Assembly (NCBI GenBank): GCA_903910585.1
Contig: CAIWAH010000128.1
Span: 1 to 55,397 of the forward strand
Source: an uncultured Verrucomicrobiota bacterium
GTDB taxonomy: Bacteria > Verrucomicrobiota > Verrucomicrobiia > Limisphaerales > UBA9464
Direction: 5' to 3'
DNA length: 55,397 nucleotides
Of the stretch, positions 15,996 through 23,568 are shown piece after piece. The position numbers and the translations under genes are program-made. The notes under the pieces are model-generated. The model was not told where the DNA came from. It did not search any database and saw only the letters and a list, made by a program, of their open reading frames with translations. How positions within the stretch are numbered: the first letter of the stretch is position 1; each line of letters opens with the position of its first letter.

Positions 15996-17348
15996 ATGGA
16001 CACGCACGCATCCCTGAACATCGGCCGGAGAACGTTTCTCCGGGGTCTCGGCACCGTGATGGCACTGCCTTTCCTGGAATCGCTCGCGCCGACGCGGCTG
16101 TTGGGAGCGGCGAGTGAGGCGGCCCGGCCGCGGCGCATGGCGTTTGTCTATGTGCCCAACGGGGCCGACATGGCCAACTGGACCCCGTCAGCGCTCGGAA
16201 CCGACTTTGCGCTGCCGAGCACATTGGAACCGCTGGCCGCGCATCGGCAGGACTTGCTGGTGATGAGCGGGCTCGCGCTCGACAAGGGCCGGGCCAACGG
16301 CGACGGCGCCGGCGATCATGCCCGGGCTTCCTCGTCGTTCCTCACCGCGTCGCAGCCGCGCAAGACGGCCGGGGCGGACATCCGCGTGGGCGTATCGGTG
16401 GACCAGGTGGCGGCCCAACGGGTCGGCGATCTGACCGCCCTCCGTTCGCTGGAACTCGGCTGTGATCGCGGCCAGATCTCTGGAAACTGCGATTCCGGAT
16501 ATTCCTGCGCGTATTCGTTCAACGTCTCGTGGCGCACCCCGACCGCCCCAATGCCGCCGGAGACGAATCCCCGGCTGGCGTTCGAACGCCTGTTCGGTGG
16601 CGGCGATGCGAAGCTCTCTGCGGAGGCCCGGGCACGACGGGCGGCCCAGCGGAAAAGTGTTCTCGATTTCGTGAGCGAAGACGCCCGGCAGCTTTCCGGC
16701 AAACTCGGGGCATCCGATCGCCGCAAGCTCGACGAGTATCTCACTTCTGTTCGCGATCTGGAGCGACGCATCGAACGCGCTGAAAATGACTCGGTGGGCC
16801 TGCCCAAGGACAAGTTCCTTGAGGAAGTGTCCGGTGATCGCCGCTCACACATCCGTCTGATGTATGACCTGCTGGTGCTCGCCTTTCAGACCGACACCAC
16901 GCGGATCTCCACGTTTGTGGTTGCCCATGACGGCAGCAACCTCGCGTATCCGCAGATCGAGGTGCGGGATGGTCACCACGACCTGTCCCATCACCAGAAC
17001 GATCCGGAGAAGAAGGCGAAGATCGCGAAGATCAACCGCTTTCACATCGAGCAGTTCGCCTATTTCCTCGAACGCCTCAAGGCGACGAAGGACGGCGAGG
17101 GCAACTTGCTCGACCAGAGCATGGTCGTTTATGGCTCCGGTCTGGCGGACGGCAATCAGCACGCCCATCACGATCTGCCGATTTTGCTGGCGGGCCGCGG
17201 TGGCGGCACTCTTTCCCCGGGCCGCCACGTCCGTTACGCCAAGGACACGCCGCTGGCGAACCTCTACCTGGACCTGCTCGAGCGGATGGGCGTTCACCAG
17301 GAACGCTTTGGTGACAGCACCGGGCATCTGGCGCAACTCACGGTTTAG
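15996..17348 (+). CDS. DUF1552 protein with Tat signal
   Basis: A 450-residue protein of the DUF1552 family, common in Planctomycetota and Verrucomicrobiota. The N-terminus GRRTFLRGLGTVMALPFLESL is a twin-arginine signal. Family landmarks are RRMAFVYVPNGADMANWTP, SYSCAYSFNVSWR, the Asp-rich DLERRIERAE region and GHHDLSHHQNDPEKKAKIAKIN, which may bind metal. The biochemical function is unknown. Such genes usually follow a DUF1587/1592/1588/1595 cytochrome-like gene; none is present here, so this copy is solitary. The ATG gives the complete Tat motif. Confidence 0.9.
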   Translation: MDTHASLNIGRRTFLRGLGTVMALPFLESLAPTRLLGAASEAARPRRMAFVYVPNGADMANWTPSALGTDFALPSTLEPLAAHRQDLLVMSGLALDKGRANGDGAGDHARASSSFLTASQPRKTAGADIRVGVSVDQVAAQRVGDLTALRSLELGCDRGQISGNCDSGYSCAYSFNVSWRTPTAPMPPETNPRLAFERLFGGGDAKLSAEARARRAAQRKSVLDFVSEDARQLSGKLGASDRRKLDEYLTSVRDLERRIERAENDSVGLPKDKFLEEVSGDRRSHIRLMYDLLVLAFQTDTTRISTFVVAHDGSNLAYPQIEVRDGHHDLSHHQNDPEKKAKIAKINRFHIEQFAYFLERLKATKDGEGNLLDQSMVVYGSGLADGNQHAHHDLPILLAGRGGGTLSPGRHVRYAKDTPLANLYLDLLERMGVHQERFGDSTGHLAQLTV

Positions 17349-17672
17349 TCCGTTCAGCGGCTTCACCGCTCGCGACAATCAGAGTTGAACCGGCAGCGGT
17401 GGCACAGGAAGGCCACAAATTGAGCCCCGCAGGCGGAGGGGGCCGAAGGCTTCTGGGCGACAGCCCACGCACGGCGCAGTGGCCTCCGGCCAGAGCTGAA
17501 GCCCGCAGCGGTCGTCCACGGTGGGAAGTCGGCGCCGATTCACGGGGCCTGCCGGTTGGAAACCGGCAGCACTTTCTGGGCGGCCCACGGCAGACACACA
17601 CATTGTTAAGTTGCGCCTATCGTTGGGAGCCGATGGGCGGAAGGTTTGGCTATCTTTTGGCCCACTGCCCCT
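17349..17672. repeat. Gene-free convergent spacer with triplet-loop palindromes
   Basis: The 324-bp spacer between the converging DUF1552 and MOSC genes has no coding signal. Hairpins: 17356-17370 (agcgg-cttca-ccgct), 17480-17492 (tggcc-tcc-ggcca) and 17549-17569 (ctgccggtt-gga-aaccggcag, a perfect 9-bp stem). The last two match the stem/three-base-loop design of 3554-3730. None is followed by a T-tract, so these look like repeats rather than terminators. Confidence 0.7.
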
Positions 17673-18176
17673 TCACGGAAGTGGATTTCGCGGATGGTGC
17701 GGTTCGTGAACGGAGCCGATGCGCAGGATTCCGTCCGACAGGATTCGCGCCCGTAGGCCGCCTTGACCCACAAGCAGTTCACGGGCGCCGGGACAGAAGG
17801 CGCGATTCATCCAGTCGCACGGGCGACTTTCTTCGGTGCCGAAGAAACGGATGCCCTGCACTTCAAACTCGGTGCCGATCAGGGCGGCGAGGTCCAAGCC
17901 CCGGGTGAGGATGTTGCGCCGATAAACCGAGGGCGGCGGCGGTTCAGCCCGGCCAGTGCACAGCCGCTCGTGGACTTCCTCGGCAAAGAATGTCACCTGC
18001 CCCTTCGCGGCGGGGTCGGGTCGGAAATAGCGGTCGCCGACGAGGCCATGCCCGGCGACGCATTCGACTTCCCCCCGTTCCTGCATCGGGTGGGTTCCGG
18101 GCTCGCGACCGAAGTGCCCCACGTAGTTGTGACCCGGCGACACATACAGCCGCACGATCCGCGCGGCGGCTGGCAT
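17673..18176 (-). CDS. MOSC-domain protein
   Basis: A 167-residue protein matching the MOSC (Moco sulfurase C-terminal) fold. Visible features are IVRLYVSPGHNYVGHFG at the N-terminus, GLVGDRYF near residue 50, NILTRGLDLAALIGTEFEV near residue 95, and RPCDWMNRAFCPGAR near residue 125, which holds the conserved cysteine/Trp-Met region. GLRARILSDGILRIGS ends the domain. Stand-alone MOSC proteins are thought to bind sulfur or the molybdenum cofactor; the role is not established. ATG at 18176 is chosen because the upstream frame is antisense to the next gene. Confidence 0.8.
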   Translation of the reverse strand: MPAAARIVRLYVSPGHNYVGHFGREPGTHPMQERGEVECVAGHGLVGDRYFRPDPAAKGQVTFFAEEVHERLCTGRAEPPPPSVYRRNILTRGLDLAALIGTEFEVQGIRFFGTEESRPCDWMNRAFCPGARELLVGQGGLRARILSDGILRIGSVHEPHHPRNPLP

Positions 18177-18286
18177 GGAAACCGGAATATTGCTCACGCC
18201 GCGGCGGAATATCGGAAGCGCGAAGGGAAGCGAGCGCAAAGCGGTAGCGATGAAGGAAACCAGCTCACGCGATGCAGCAAGGCCAC

Positions 18287-20590
18287 TCAAAAGCCCTTCG
18301 GCCGCCCTGGTCCGACATACGGCTTCGCGCCCAGTTCGCGCTGGGAGGTGCGTTCCACCGTCAGCAGGGCCGGGTCCGTCACGGTCGGCGCGGCGATGAA
18401 GCCGTGGTAGCGGCCGAGCCAGTAGGCGAGCAGCCAGCCGCTGGGTTCGACCACGTCGTTGCCGCCCGCGCCGCCGTCGGCCTGCATGAGCCAGTGGTCG
18501 AGCCGAAGCGGTTCGGTCTCGCGGGGCGGGAACGTCTTCGTGCCGCCTTTGAGCGCCACGTAGCCGGACGGCGTGCGGAGGTCGGCACGGTGCGAGTTCT
18601 GGTAGGACCACACCCGCAGGTCCAACGGCCAGCCGCGGAGATTTTCGACCGCGTGAACCGGTTCGCAGTCGTGGCCGGTCAGGGCGCCGTAGAGGAAGTT
18701 GAACCAAGCGTTTTGCTCCACGCGGACGACCTCGTAGCTGCGCTCGTAGCCGCGGCGATAGAGGGCGCGGAGTTCCGGGTCCTGCTCGTAGCGAAGGAGG
18801 TTCCAGTAGCTCCAGAACGCGAGCTCATCGAGGAAGTGCAGGACGCTGTCGGGCGGGAAGGTGTTCCGCGCGCGGAGCGTGTAGCCGGGATAACCGAGCC
18901 CGACGAGTTCACGGTAGGCGGCGGCGAACTTGGGTTCACCGGTCAGCACTTCGGCGGTCTTGATGAACGAGAGCAGCTCGACGGCCTGGAGCCCGCGGTC
19001 GTATTTGCCCTCGTCGGTGAGGAAGTAGTCCGGATCCCAGCGGCCCCAGCGCGTGGGTTTACCGTCGAGGTCCACGAGTTGCCACTTGTGTTCGATGAGG
19101 TGGGTGGCGACGCGCGCGAGGTGCGTCTTGACCTGCGCGATTTCGTCGCCTTGCGCGACGAGTTCGAGGAACAGGCTGAAAGAGTAGAACAGCGAGCAGA
19201 GTTCGTCGCTCGACGTGTCTCCCTTCCACTCGAACTTCCCGTCGGCCGTGTCGTGCCATTCCGCCGCGTAGTTGCCCGAGCCGTGTCCGGCCTGGTGGCC
19301 GCGCTCGCCTTTGGCCCAGACGGAACGGGCGGGGAAGCCGGGAATGCCGGTCATCGCCTCCAGCCAACGGAGCGCGGGGAAGGTGTTGGTCGCCTCGCGT
19401 CGGGCCTCGGGATCTTTGGTAACGGCGTAGCGGTAGCATTGGGCGGCGAGGAAATTGCCGGAGTAACCGCCGTCGTTGTCACTGACCTCGCGGACGAACT
19501 CCTTCGTGGGCGCGTCCCATTCCAGCTTGTGAACGAAACCGAGGCGCTTCTGGCCCCACTCCTCGAGGTGGCGTTCGTAGTAAGCGGCCTTCTTCGCGAG
19601 CGTGTAGGGTTCGTAGTCAATGATCCCGAGCCCGCGGTCCGTCGCGAGAATGACGGAACGGCCGTTTACGGCGATGGCATTGACGCGTTCGCCGGGCAGC
19701 CAGCCCTGGCCGGCGAAGTAATGGAACGCGCCGTTGACGTGTCGGATCGCCCCGCGCGTGGTGCCGATCCACAGGTCGTTGGTGAAACCGGCCGTGAGAC
19801 AGAGCGTGTCCTCGAAGGGCAGGCCCTGCTCCCCACGGAGTTGGGTGAGCGACATGCCGCGCAGCACGCCCAGTCCGCGGTCGGTGGCGAGATACAGCGC
19901 CGGGCCAAGGCTGAGCGCGTCGCGGGTGTTGGATGAGGGCAACGTGCCCCAGTCCCAGTTGAGATCAGCGGGCCATGTGTAGGCGTCCACGCCGCCGAAT
20001 GCACCGAACGCATACGGGGCGAGCCGGCCGGGGCCATGCACGTAGAGCGTTTCGTTGTGCGGCACGAGGTGGGTGATTCTGAAGCGGGCGCGGTTCGTGG
20101 AAAGCAACTCCAGCTGGTCGTCTCGCACGCGCCAGAGCTGGTTGCCGATGCTGGCCAGCACCTCGTCGCGGAAGCTGACCACGTCGGTGACCGCGGCCGA
20201 CGAAATGGATTTCCAGCCGGAGTCATCGTGACGTTGCAGGCCGGCCGGGGTGATAGCCCACAGCTTTCCCGCGGTGACAATCAGGCGTTGAACCGGATGT
20301 TTCAGCGAATCGGGAACCAGCCCGTGTGCGCGCAATCGGAGGGCGCCCCTCCCCGAGGCGGCCCAAACTTCCCCTTGGTGAACGGCGATGGCAGTCAGGG
20401 GTTCGCGGTGCGAGACTTGGCGGCCGACTTCCTGAAGATACGGAACGTCCGGCTGAGATTGGGTTGCCTGGAAGGTCCGCGGCAGCTCTGCGGACAGCAC
20501 CGGGGAAGAAGTCAGGAGCAGCCCGATGCCAAGGAGCAAACGCTGGAGGAGGATGCGGAGCACGTTCCTTTCATTCCCGAGGTGCTCCAT
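18287..20590 (-). CDS. Large secreted protein: propeller-like N-terminus, toroid-like C-terminus
   Basis: A 767-residue protein I cannot assign to a named family. A signal peptide (VLRILLQRLLLGIGLLLTSS) is followed by about 300 residues of short WAASGRGALR / LYLATDRGLGVLRG / LWIGTTRGAIRHV / VILATDRGLGIID repeats. These match the beta-propeller blades of two-component-regulator (Reg_prop) proteins. The C-terminal 400 residues are helical and aromatic-rich (FLAAQCYRYAVTKDPEAR, YDRGLQAVELLSFIKTAEVL, FLDELAFWSYWNLLRYE) and recall the alpha/alpha toroids of secreted glycosidases or lyases; that is inference. ATG at 20590 fits the signal peptide. It follows a DUF1080 gene and its terminator on the same strand. 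Confidence 0.75.
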   Translation of the reverse strand: MEHLGNERNVLRILLQRLLLGIGLLLTSSPVLSAELPRTFQATQSQPDVPYLQEVGRQVSHREPLTAIAVHQGEVWAASGRGALRLRAHGLVPDSLKHPVQRLIVTAGKLWAITPAGLQRHDDSGWKSISSAAVTDVVSFRDEVLASIGNQLWRVRDDQLELLSTNRARFRITHLVPHNETLYVHGPGRLAPYAFGAFGGVDAYTWPADLNWDWGTLPSSNTRDALSLGPALYLATDRGLGVLRGMSLTQLRGEQGLPFEDTLCLTAGFTNDLWIGTTRGAIRHVNGAFHYFAGQGWLPGERVNAIAVNGRSVILATDRGLGIIDYEPYTLAKKAAYYERHLEEWGQKRLGFVHKLEWDAPTKEFVREVSDNDGGYSGNFLAAQCYRYAVTKDPEARREATNTFPALRWLEAMTGIPGFPARSVWAKGERGHQAGHGSGNYAAEWHDTADGKFEWKGDTSSDELCSLFYSFSLFLELVAQGDEIAQVKTHLARVATHLIEHKWQLVDLDGKPTRWGRWDPDYFLTDEGKYDRGLQAVELLSFIKTAEVLTGEPKFAAAYRELVGLGYPGYTLRARNTFPPDSVLHFLDELAFWSYWNLLRYEQDPELRALYRRGYERSYEVVRVEQNAWFNFLYGALTGHDCEPVHAVENLRGWPLDLRVWSYQNSHRADLRTPSGYVALKGGTKTFPPRETEPLRLDHWLMQADGGAGGNDVVEPSGWLLAYWLGRYHGFIAAPTVTDPALLTVERTSQRELGAKPYVGPGRPKGF

Positions 20591-20619
20591 GGCCAGCAAG
20601 CCCGCATTCCGGGTGGACG

Positions 20620-20652
20620 CAAAAAGAATACGGCGCCCGCGAGGGGCGCCGT
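20620..20652 (-). terminator. Rho-independent terminator after DUF1080 gene
   Basis: A perfect 9-bp stem (acggcgccc at 20630-20638, gggcgccgt at 20644-20652) with a 5-nt loop. On the minus strand it is followed by ATTCTTTTTG. It lies 30 bp past the DUF1080 stop and 30 bp upstream of the next gene's start, so it separates the two transcripts. Confidence 0.85.
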
Positions 20653-20681
20653 TGCAATAGTTGTGTCAAAGGCCGCGTGTC

Positions 20682-21458
20682 TCAGGGCAGGGCCAGCAGT
20701 TCTACGTCACGGAACTGCACCACCATCGGCGGGCCGACGTGGATCTGAAAGGCAAGGATGCCTTCCTTGGCCGCCTTGGCTTCCTGGAAGTCCACGACGT
20801 CCACCGTCATGCGGTTGTTGATGAAGTGCATGAGGTGATTGCCCTGGGCGACGATGCGGTAGTCGTTCCAGTCCTCATTGCGGATGACCGCCTGCAGGTT
20901 GGCCGACTCGTCGAGCTTGCCGATAACCTGAACCTTGGTCTGGCCATTGTTGTCCTTGATGAAGGTGCGCTGGCCGCGTTCCGCGAGAATGCCCCGGCCG
21001 CGTTCCTCGTAGAGAATGCCGCTGTAGGTTTTTCCCGCCTCGAAGTCTGCCTGATAGCCGCCCACGATGAACTTCTCGGCGTCCATGAGCTGGGAGCGGT
21101 ATTGGATGCCAGAGTTGCCGTTGACGATGCGGTATTTGAGCCGGAGCTCGAAGTTGCCCACCGTTCCGTTGGTCCAGACCAGGAACGTATTGTTCTTGAG
21201 CGGATTGTCCCGCGTGGTGCGACCGGTGATGGCGCCGCCCTCCACGCCCCAGTGATTGGCCAAGCCGCTCCAGCCGGTAAGGGATTTGCCGTCAAACAGC
21301 TTCTGCCACTTGGGCTTCTCCACCTTCGGGGCGTTGGTGGCACCCGGTTCGGAGGGAGCGGAGGTGCCCTTGAGGGGCTTGAGCTGCATGGCCGGACCGG
21401 CGAGCAGCGAGGTCGCGGCGAGCAGACTGAGAATGAGGGCGTTGCGGAATGGATTCAT
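20682..21458 (-). CDS. DUF1080 secreted protein (3-keto-disaccharide hydrolase family)
   Basis: A 258-residue secreted protein of the DUF1080 family, a concanavalin-like jelly roll now linked to hydrolysis of 3-keto-glycosides. A signal peptide (NALILSLLAATSLLAGPA) is followed by the family start WQKLFDGKSLTGWSG. Other landmarks are NFELRLKYRIVNGNSGIQYRS, GGYQADF, RNEDWNDYRIVAQGNHL and the final GPPMVVQFRDVELLAL. ATG at 21458 leaves a 14-bp gap after the epimerase stop; a GTG at 21476 would instead overlap that stop (GTGA). With the epimerase it forms a two-gene unit closed by a terminator. DUF1080 proteins commonly neighbour Gfo/Idh/MocA oxidoreductases, which could make the 3-keto sugar. 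Confidence 0.9.
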   Translation of the reverse strand: MNPFRNALILSLLAATSLLAGPAMQLKPLKGTSAPSEPGATNAPKVEKPKWQKLFDGKSLTGWSGLANHWGVEGGAITGRTTRDNPLKNNTFLVWTNGTVGNFELRLKYRIVNGNSGIQYRSQLMDAEKFIVGGYQADFEAGKTYSGILYEERGRGILAERGQRTFIKDNNGQTKVQVIGKLDESANLQAVIRNEDWNDYRIVAQGNHLMHFINNRMTVDVVDFQEAKAAKEGILAFQIHVGPPMVVQFRDVELLALP

Positions 21459-21472
21459 GCCGAGCGGGGAGT

Positions 21473-22324
21473 TCACTTCTTGCCGAACAGTTTGCGGAGA
21501 TTTTTGAGGCCGACGACCGCGATGTCGTCGCGCTTGGGCTCGATCTTGCGCCAGATGGCCGCCGCGCGGGCGATGACCTTGACGTCCGTGGTGAAGGACT
21601 CGATGACGACGTCACCCTTGTATCCAACCGCCTTGAGCGCACCGACGATCTCCTTCCAGTTAAGGGAATCACCGCCGGGCGTGCCGCGATCGGTGCCGCA
21701 GGCGTGGAAGTGCGCGAGGAGCTTTCCGGCCTTGCGGATCGACGCGGCCTGATTCTTCTCCTCGATGTTCATGTGGAACGTGTCGAGATGAAGCTTCAGG
21801 GCCTTGGAACCGACCGCCTTGATGAGCCGGAGGCCCTGGTCGCAGGTGTTGAGGAAGTCGGTCTCGAAGCGGTTGAGCGGTTCGACGCAAATTTGGACGC
21901 CCTTGGACTCGGCATATTTGCAGAGCTCCTTCAGGTTTTTCACGACGAGCTGCCATTCGACCTTCTGCTGGGCGGGTTCCACGGCGTCGGCCTTGCCGAC
22001 CACCGAATAAACCGGGCCGATGATGCTGGGGCAACCGAGGACAACCGCCTGATCGATCAACGCCTTGCAGTAGGTCATCGCGGTCTGCTGTTCCTCGGGC
22101 GTTCCACGGAAGTCACGTCCGGGGCCCATGCAGGCGCAGATGCTGCCAATGGCCAGACCGGCCTTGTCAGCGGCGGCCCGGACCTTGGCGGGATCAATGT
22201 GGCTGGGGTCCTCGACCGGGATTTCGACGGTGTCGAAGCCCCATTTCTTGAACTTGGCGAAGAGCTTCACGCTGTCCGTGGTGAACGGAGAGGTGAACAG
22301 GAACGAGTTGATGCCGAATCTCAT
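21473..22324 (-). CDS. Sugar phosphate isomerase/epimerase (TIM barrel)
   Basis: A 283-residue AP-endonuclease-2-like TIM barrel resembling D-tagatose/D-psicose 3-epimerases. Start MRFGINSFLFTSPF is typical of that group. Metal and catalytic residues are visible in ICVEPLNRFETDFLNT (first Glu), LKLHLDTFHMNIEE (Asp and His), LLAHFHACGTDRGTPG (His, Arg) and GDVVIESF (second Glu). It probably interconverts ketoses or related sugars in the cytoplasm. No Tat or Sec signal is seen when starting at ATG 22324; the upstream open frame is ignored. It is followed closely by the DUF1080 gene. Confidence 0.88.
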   Translation of the reverse strand: MRFGINSFLFTSPFTTDSVKLFAKFKKWGFDTVEIPVEDPSHIDPAKVRAAADKAGLAIGSICACMGPGRDFRGTPEEQQTAMTYCKALIDQAVVLGCPSIIGPVYSVVGKADAVEPAQQKVEWQLVVKNLKELCKYAESKGVQICVEPLNRFETDFLNTCDQGLRLIKAVGSKALKLHLDTFHMNIEEKNQAASIRKAGKLLAHFHACGTDRGTPGGDSLNWKEIVGALKAVGYKGDVVIESFTTDVKVIARAAAIWRKIEPKRDDIAVVGLKNLRKLFGKK

Positions 22325-22385
22325 GGTGACGGGAAGAGAATAGGTTGGCTGCGATGGTCGGGAAGCCCTTTCTGGAAGCCACGAT

Positions 22386-23195
22386 TTACGGGACATTCTC
22401 CGGACCAATCACAATCCGCTGCATGCGCTTGAGGTCTTCAATGCTGTTGCCGCCTTTGCTGTTGGCGGCGGGCACGTCGAGATCCTGATCCACCGAAGGG
22501 ACGCGCCAGCGGTAAACTTCGGAATGACCGTCGGCAAAGGACAAGGCGGCCGCTTTTCCGTGACGGGCAGTCGGCGAGTTTTGCCAGGTCTTGCTGGTTG
22601 GGCCTTGCGTGGCGTAGTAGCCGTCATCGACGGTTTCCTTGCTTTCGTCGACAAACACGAGGCAGCCGGAGGGCGAGGGCGTGATGATGTCCGCAAATTT
22701 GTTAAAGAAAGGGAACTTCGATCCAAGAATCCCCTCCAACCCGGCTTGGGATGCCAGGCGTCCGTTCATGGAGTAAGTCCGGACGATTCCACGTGGGATT
22801 TTTGCCCGCTGGGATTTGAGATCGTTTGGAAGTTCAAGAGCTGCGGGGTCCTTGTAGATGCCAATCGAGGAATTGTAGGGGAAGAGTTTGCCGTTGCGGA
22901 TGTCCAGTTCGTTGGTGGCGCCTGGCATGGAGCTGACGTTGCCGCCAATCCAAGCGTTCGTGGTTCCGAGGTGGTTCAGGACAAGGCGATCCTGAAAGTC
23001 GCCGGCATACATCGTCCATGCCAGGGTGAGCTGTTTGAGGTTGCTCAAGCATTGGATTCCTTGGGCCTTGGTCTTGGCCTTGCTGAGGGCCGGCAACAGC
23101 ATGCCGGCGAGGATCGCGATGATGGCGATGACCACGAGCAATTCGATGAGCGTGAATCCCTTGCGGGCTCGCGACGAAGTGATGATTCGGTTCAT
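22386..23195 (-). CDS. Type II secretion-like pseudopilin with C-terminal DGH motif
   Basis: A 269-residue protein with a class III (prepilin) signal: a short basic leader, cleavage before the F of [19 protein letters not shown], then a hydrophobic helix ending [13 protein letters not shown] and CLSNLKQL. The C-terminal part has [15 protein letters not shown], the H-x9-DG type motif common in the very large pseudopilin families of Verrucomicrobiota, Lentisphaerota and Planctomycetota. These families are processed by prepilin peptidase, and their function is mostly unknown. No pilus or secretion genes are nearby. ATG at 23195 gives the proper leader. A structured leader RNA lies 125-205 bp upstream. 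Confidence 0.9.
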   Translation of the reverse strand: MNRIITSSRARKGFTLIELLVVIAIIAILAGMLLPALSKAKTKAQGIQCLSNLKQLTLAWTMYAGDFQDRLVLNHLGTTNAWIGGNVSSMPGATNELDIRNGKLFPYNSSIGIYKDPAALELPNDLKSQRAKIPRGIVRTYSMNGRLASQAGLEGILGSKFPFFNKFADIITPSPSGCLVFVDESKETVDDGYYATQGPTSKTWQNSPTARHGKAAALSFADGHSEVYRWRVPSVDQDLDVPAANSKGGNSIEDLKRMQRIVIGPENVP

Positions 23196-23320
23196 GGCGG
23201 AGTGCTGCAACCGTGTGGGAAGCGTGCCGATTTGTATCGGGCCAGCGGACCAAATCCAGCGTGAATGTGGAGAACGCCCAAAATGGGGCTTGGTGCCACG
23301 AAGTGCCCCGGTGCTTGGCC

Positions 23321-23377
23321 CCAAAAACGAAAAAGCGGGCTTGGGGGAGACACACGGATTACTCCGCCCAAGCCCGC
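23321..23377 (-). terminator. Strong intrinsic terminator or attenuator upstream of pseudopilin gene
   Basis: On the minus strand, a perfect 11-bp stem GCGGGCTTGGG / CCCAAGCCCGC (arms 23367-23377 and 23335-23345, 21-nt loop) is followed by TTTTTCGTTTTTGG (23321-23334). It lies about 190 bp past mnmG and 125 bp before the pseudopilin start. It may end the mnmG transcript, or act as the expression platform of the leader that precedes it. Confidence 0.85.
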
Positions 23378-23400
23378 CAATCCGACCACTCGGCCGGATT
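23378..23400 (-). promoter_or_regulatory. Second leader hairpin with alternative pairing partner
   Basis: On the minus strand AATCCG (23395-23400) pairs with CGGATT (23379-23384), just upstream of the terminator stem. A second AATCCG (23355-23360) sits in the terminator's loop and could pair with the same CGGATT, so two mutually exclusive folds are possible. I do not recognise this as any named riboswitch. Confidence 0.5.
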
Positions 23401-23500
23401 AGTTTTAGGGAGACGCGGCATGGATACCTATCCGGCCGGCGCTTTGACAAGCCCTTAGAAAAAAAAAGTTCTGCTACAGCAAATTGTGCGGGCAGCTAAT

Positions 23501-23516
23501 GTTTACAGTGGTAAAC
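23501..23516. promoter_or_regulatory. Operator-like palindrome (gtttac-agtg-gtaaac)
   Basis: A perfect 6-bp inverted repeat with a 4-bp spacer, 53 bp past the mnmG stop. It lies upstream of the poly-T run (minus strand, 23459-23467) and of any promoter for the pseudopilin gene. A binding site is possible but unproven. Confidence 0.35.
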
Positions 23517-23568
23517 GCATAATGCCTGTTCCAACCATCGCTTGGTTGAAATGCGCCGATCCGTGACC

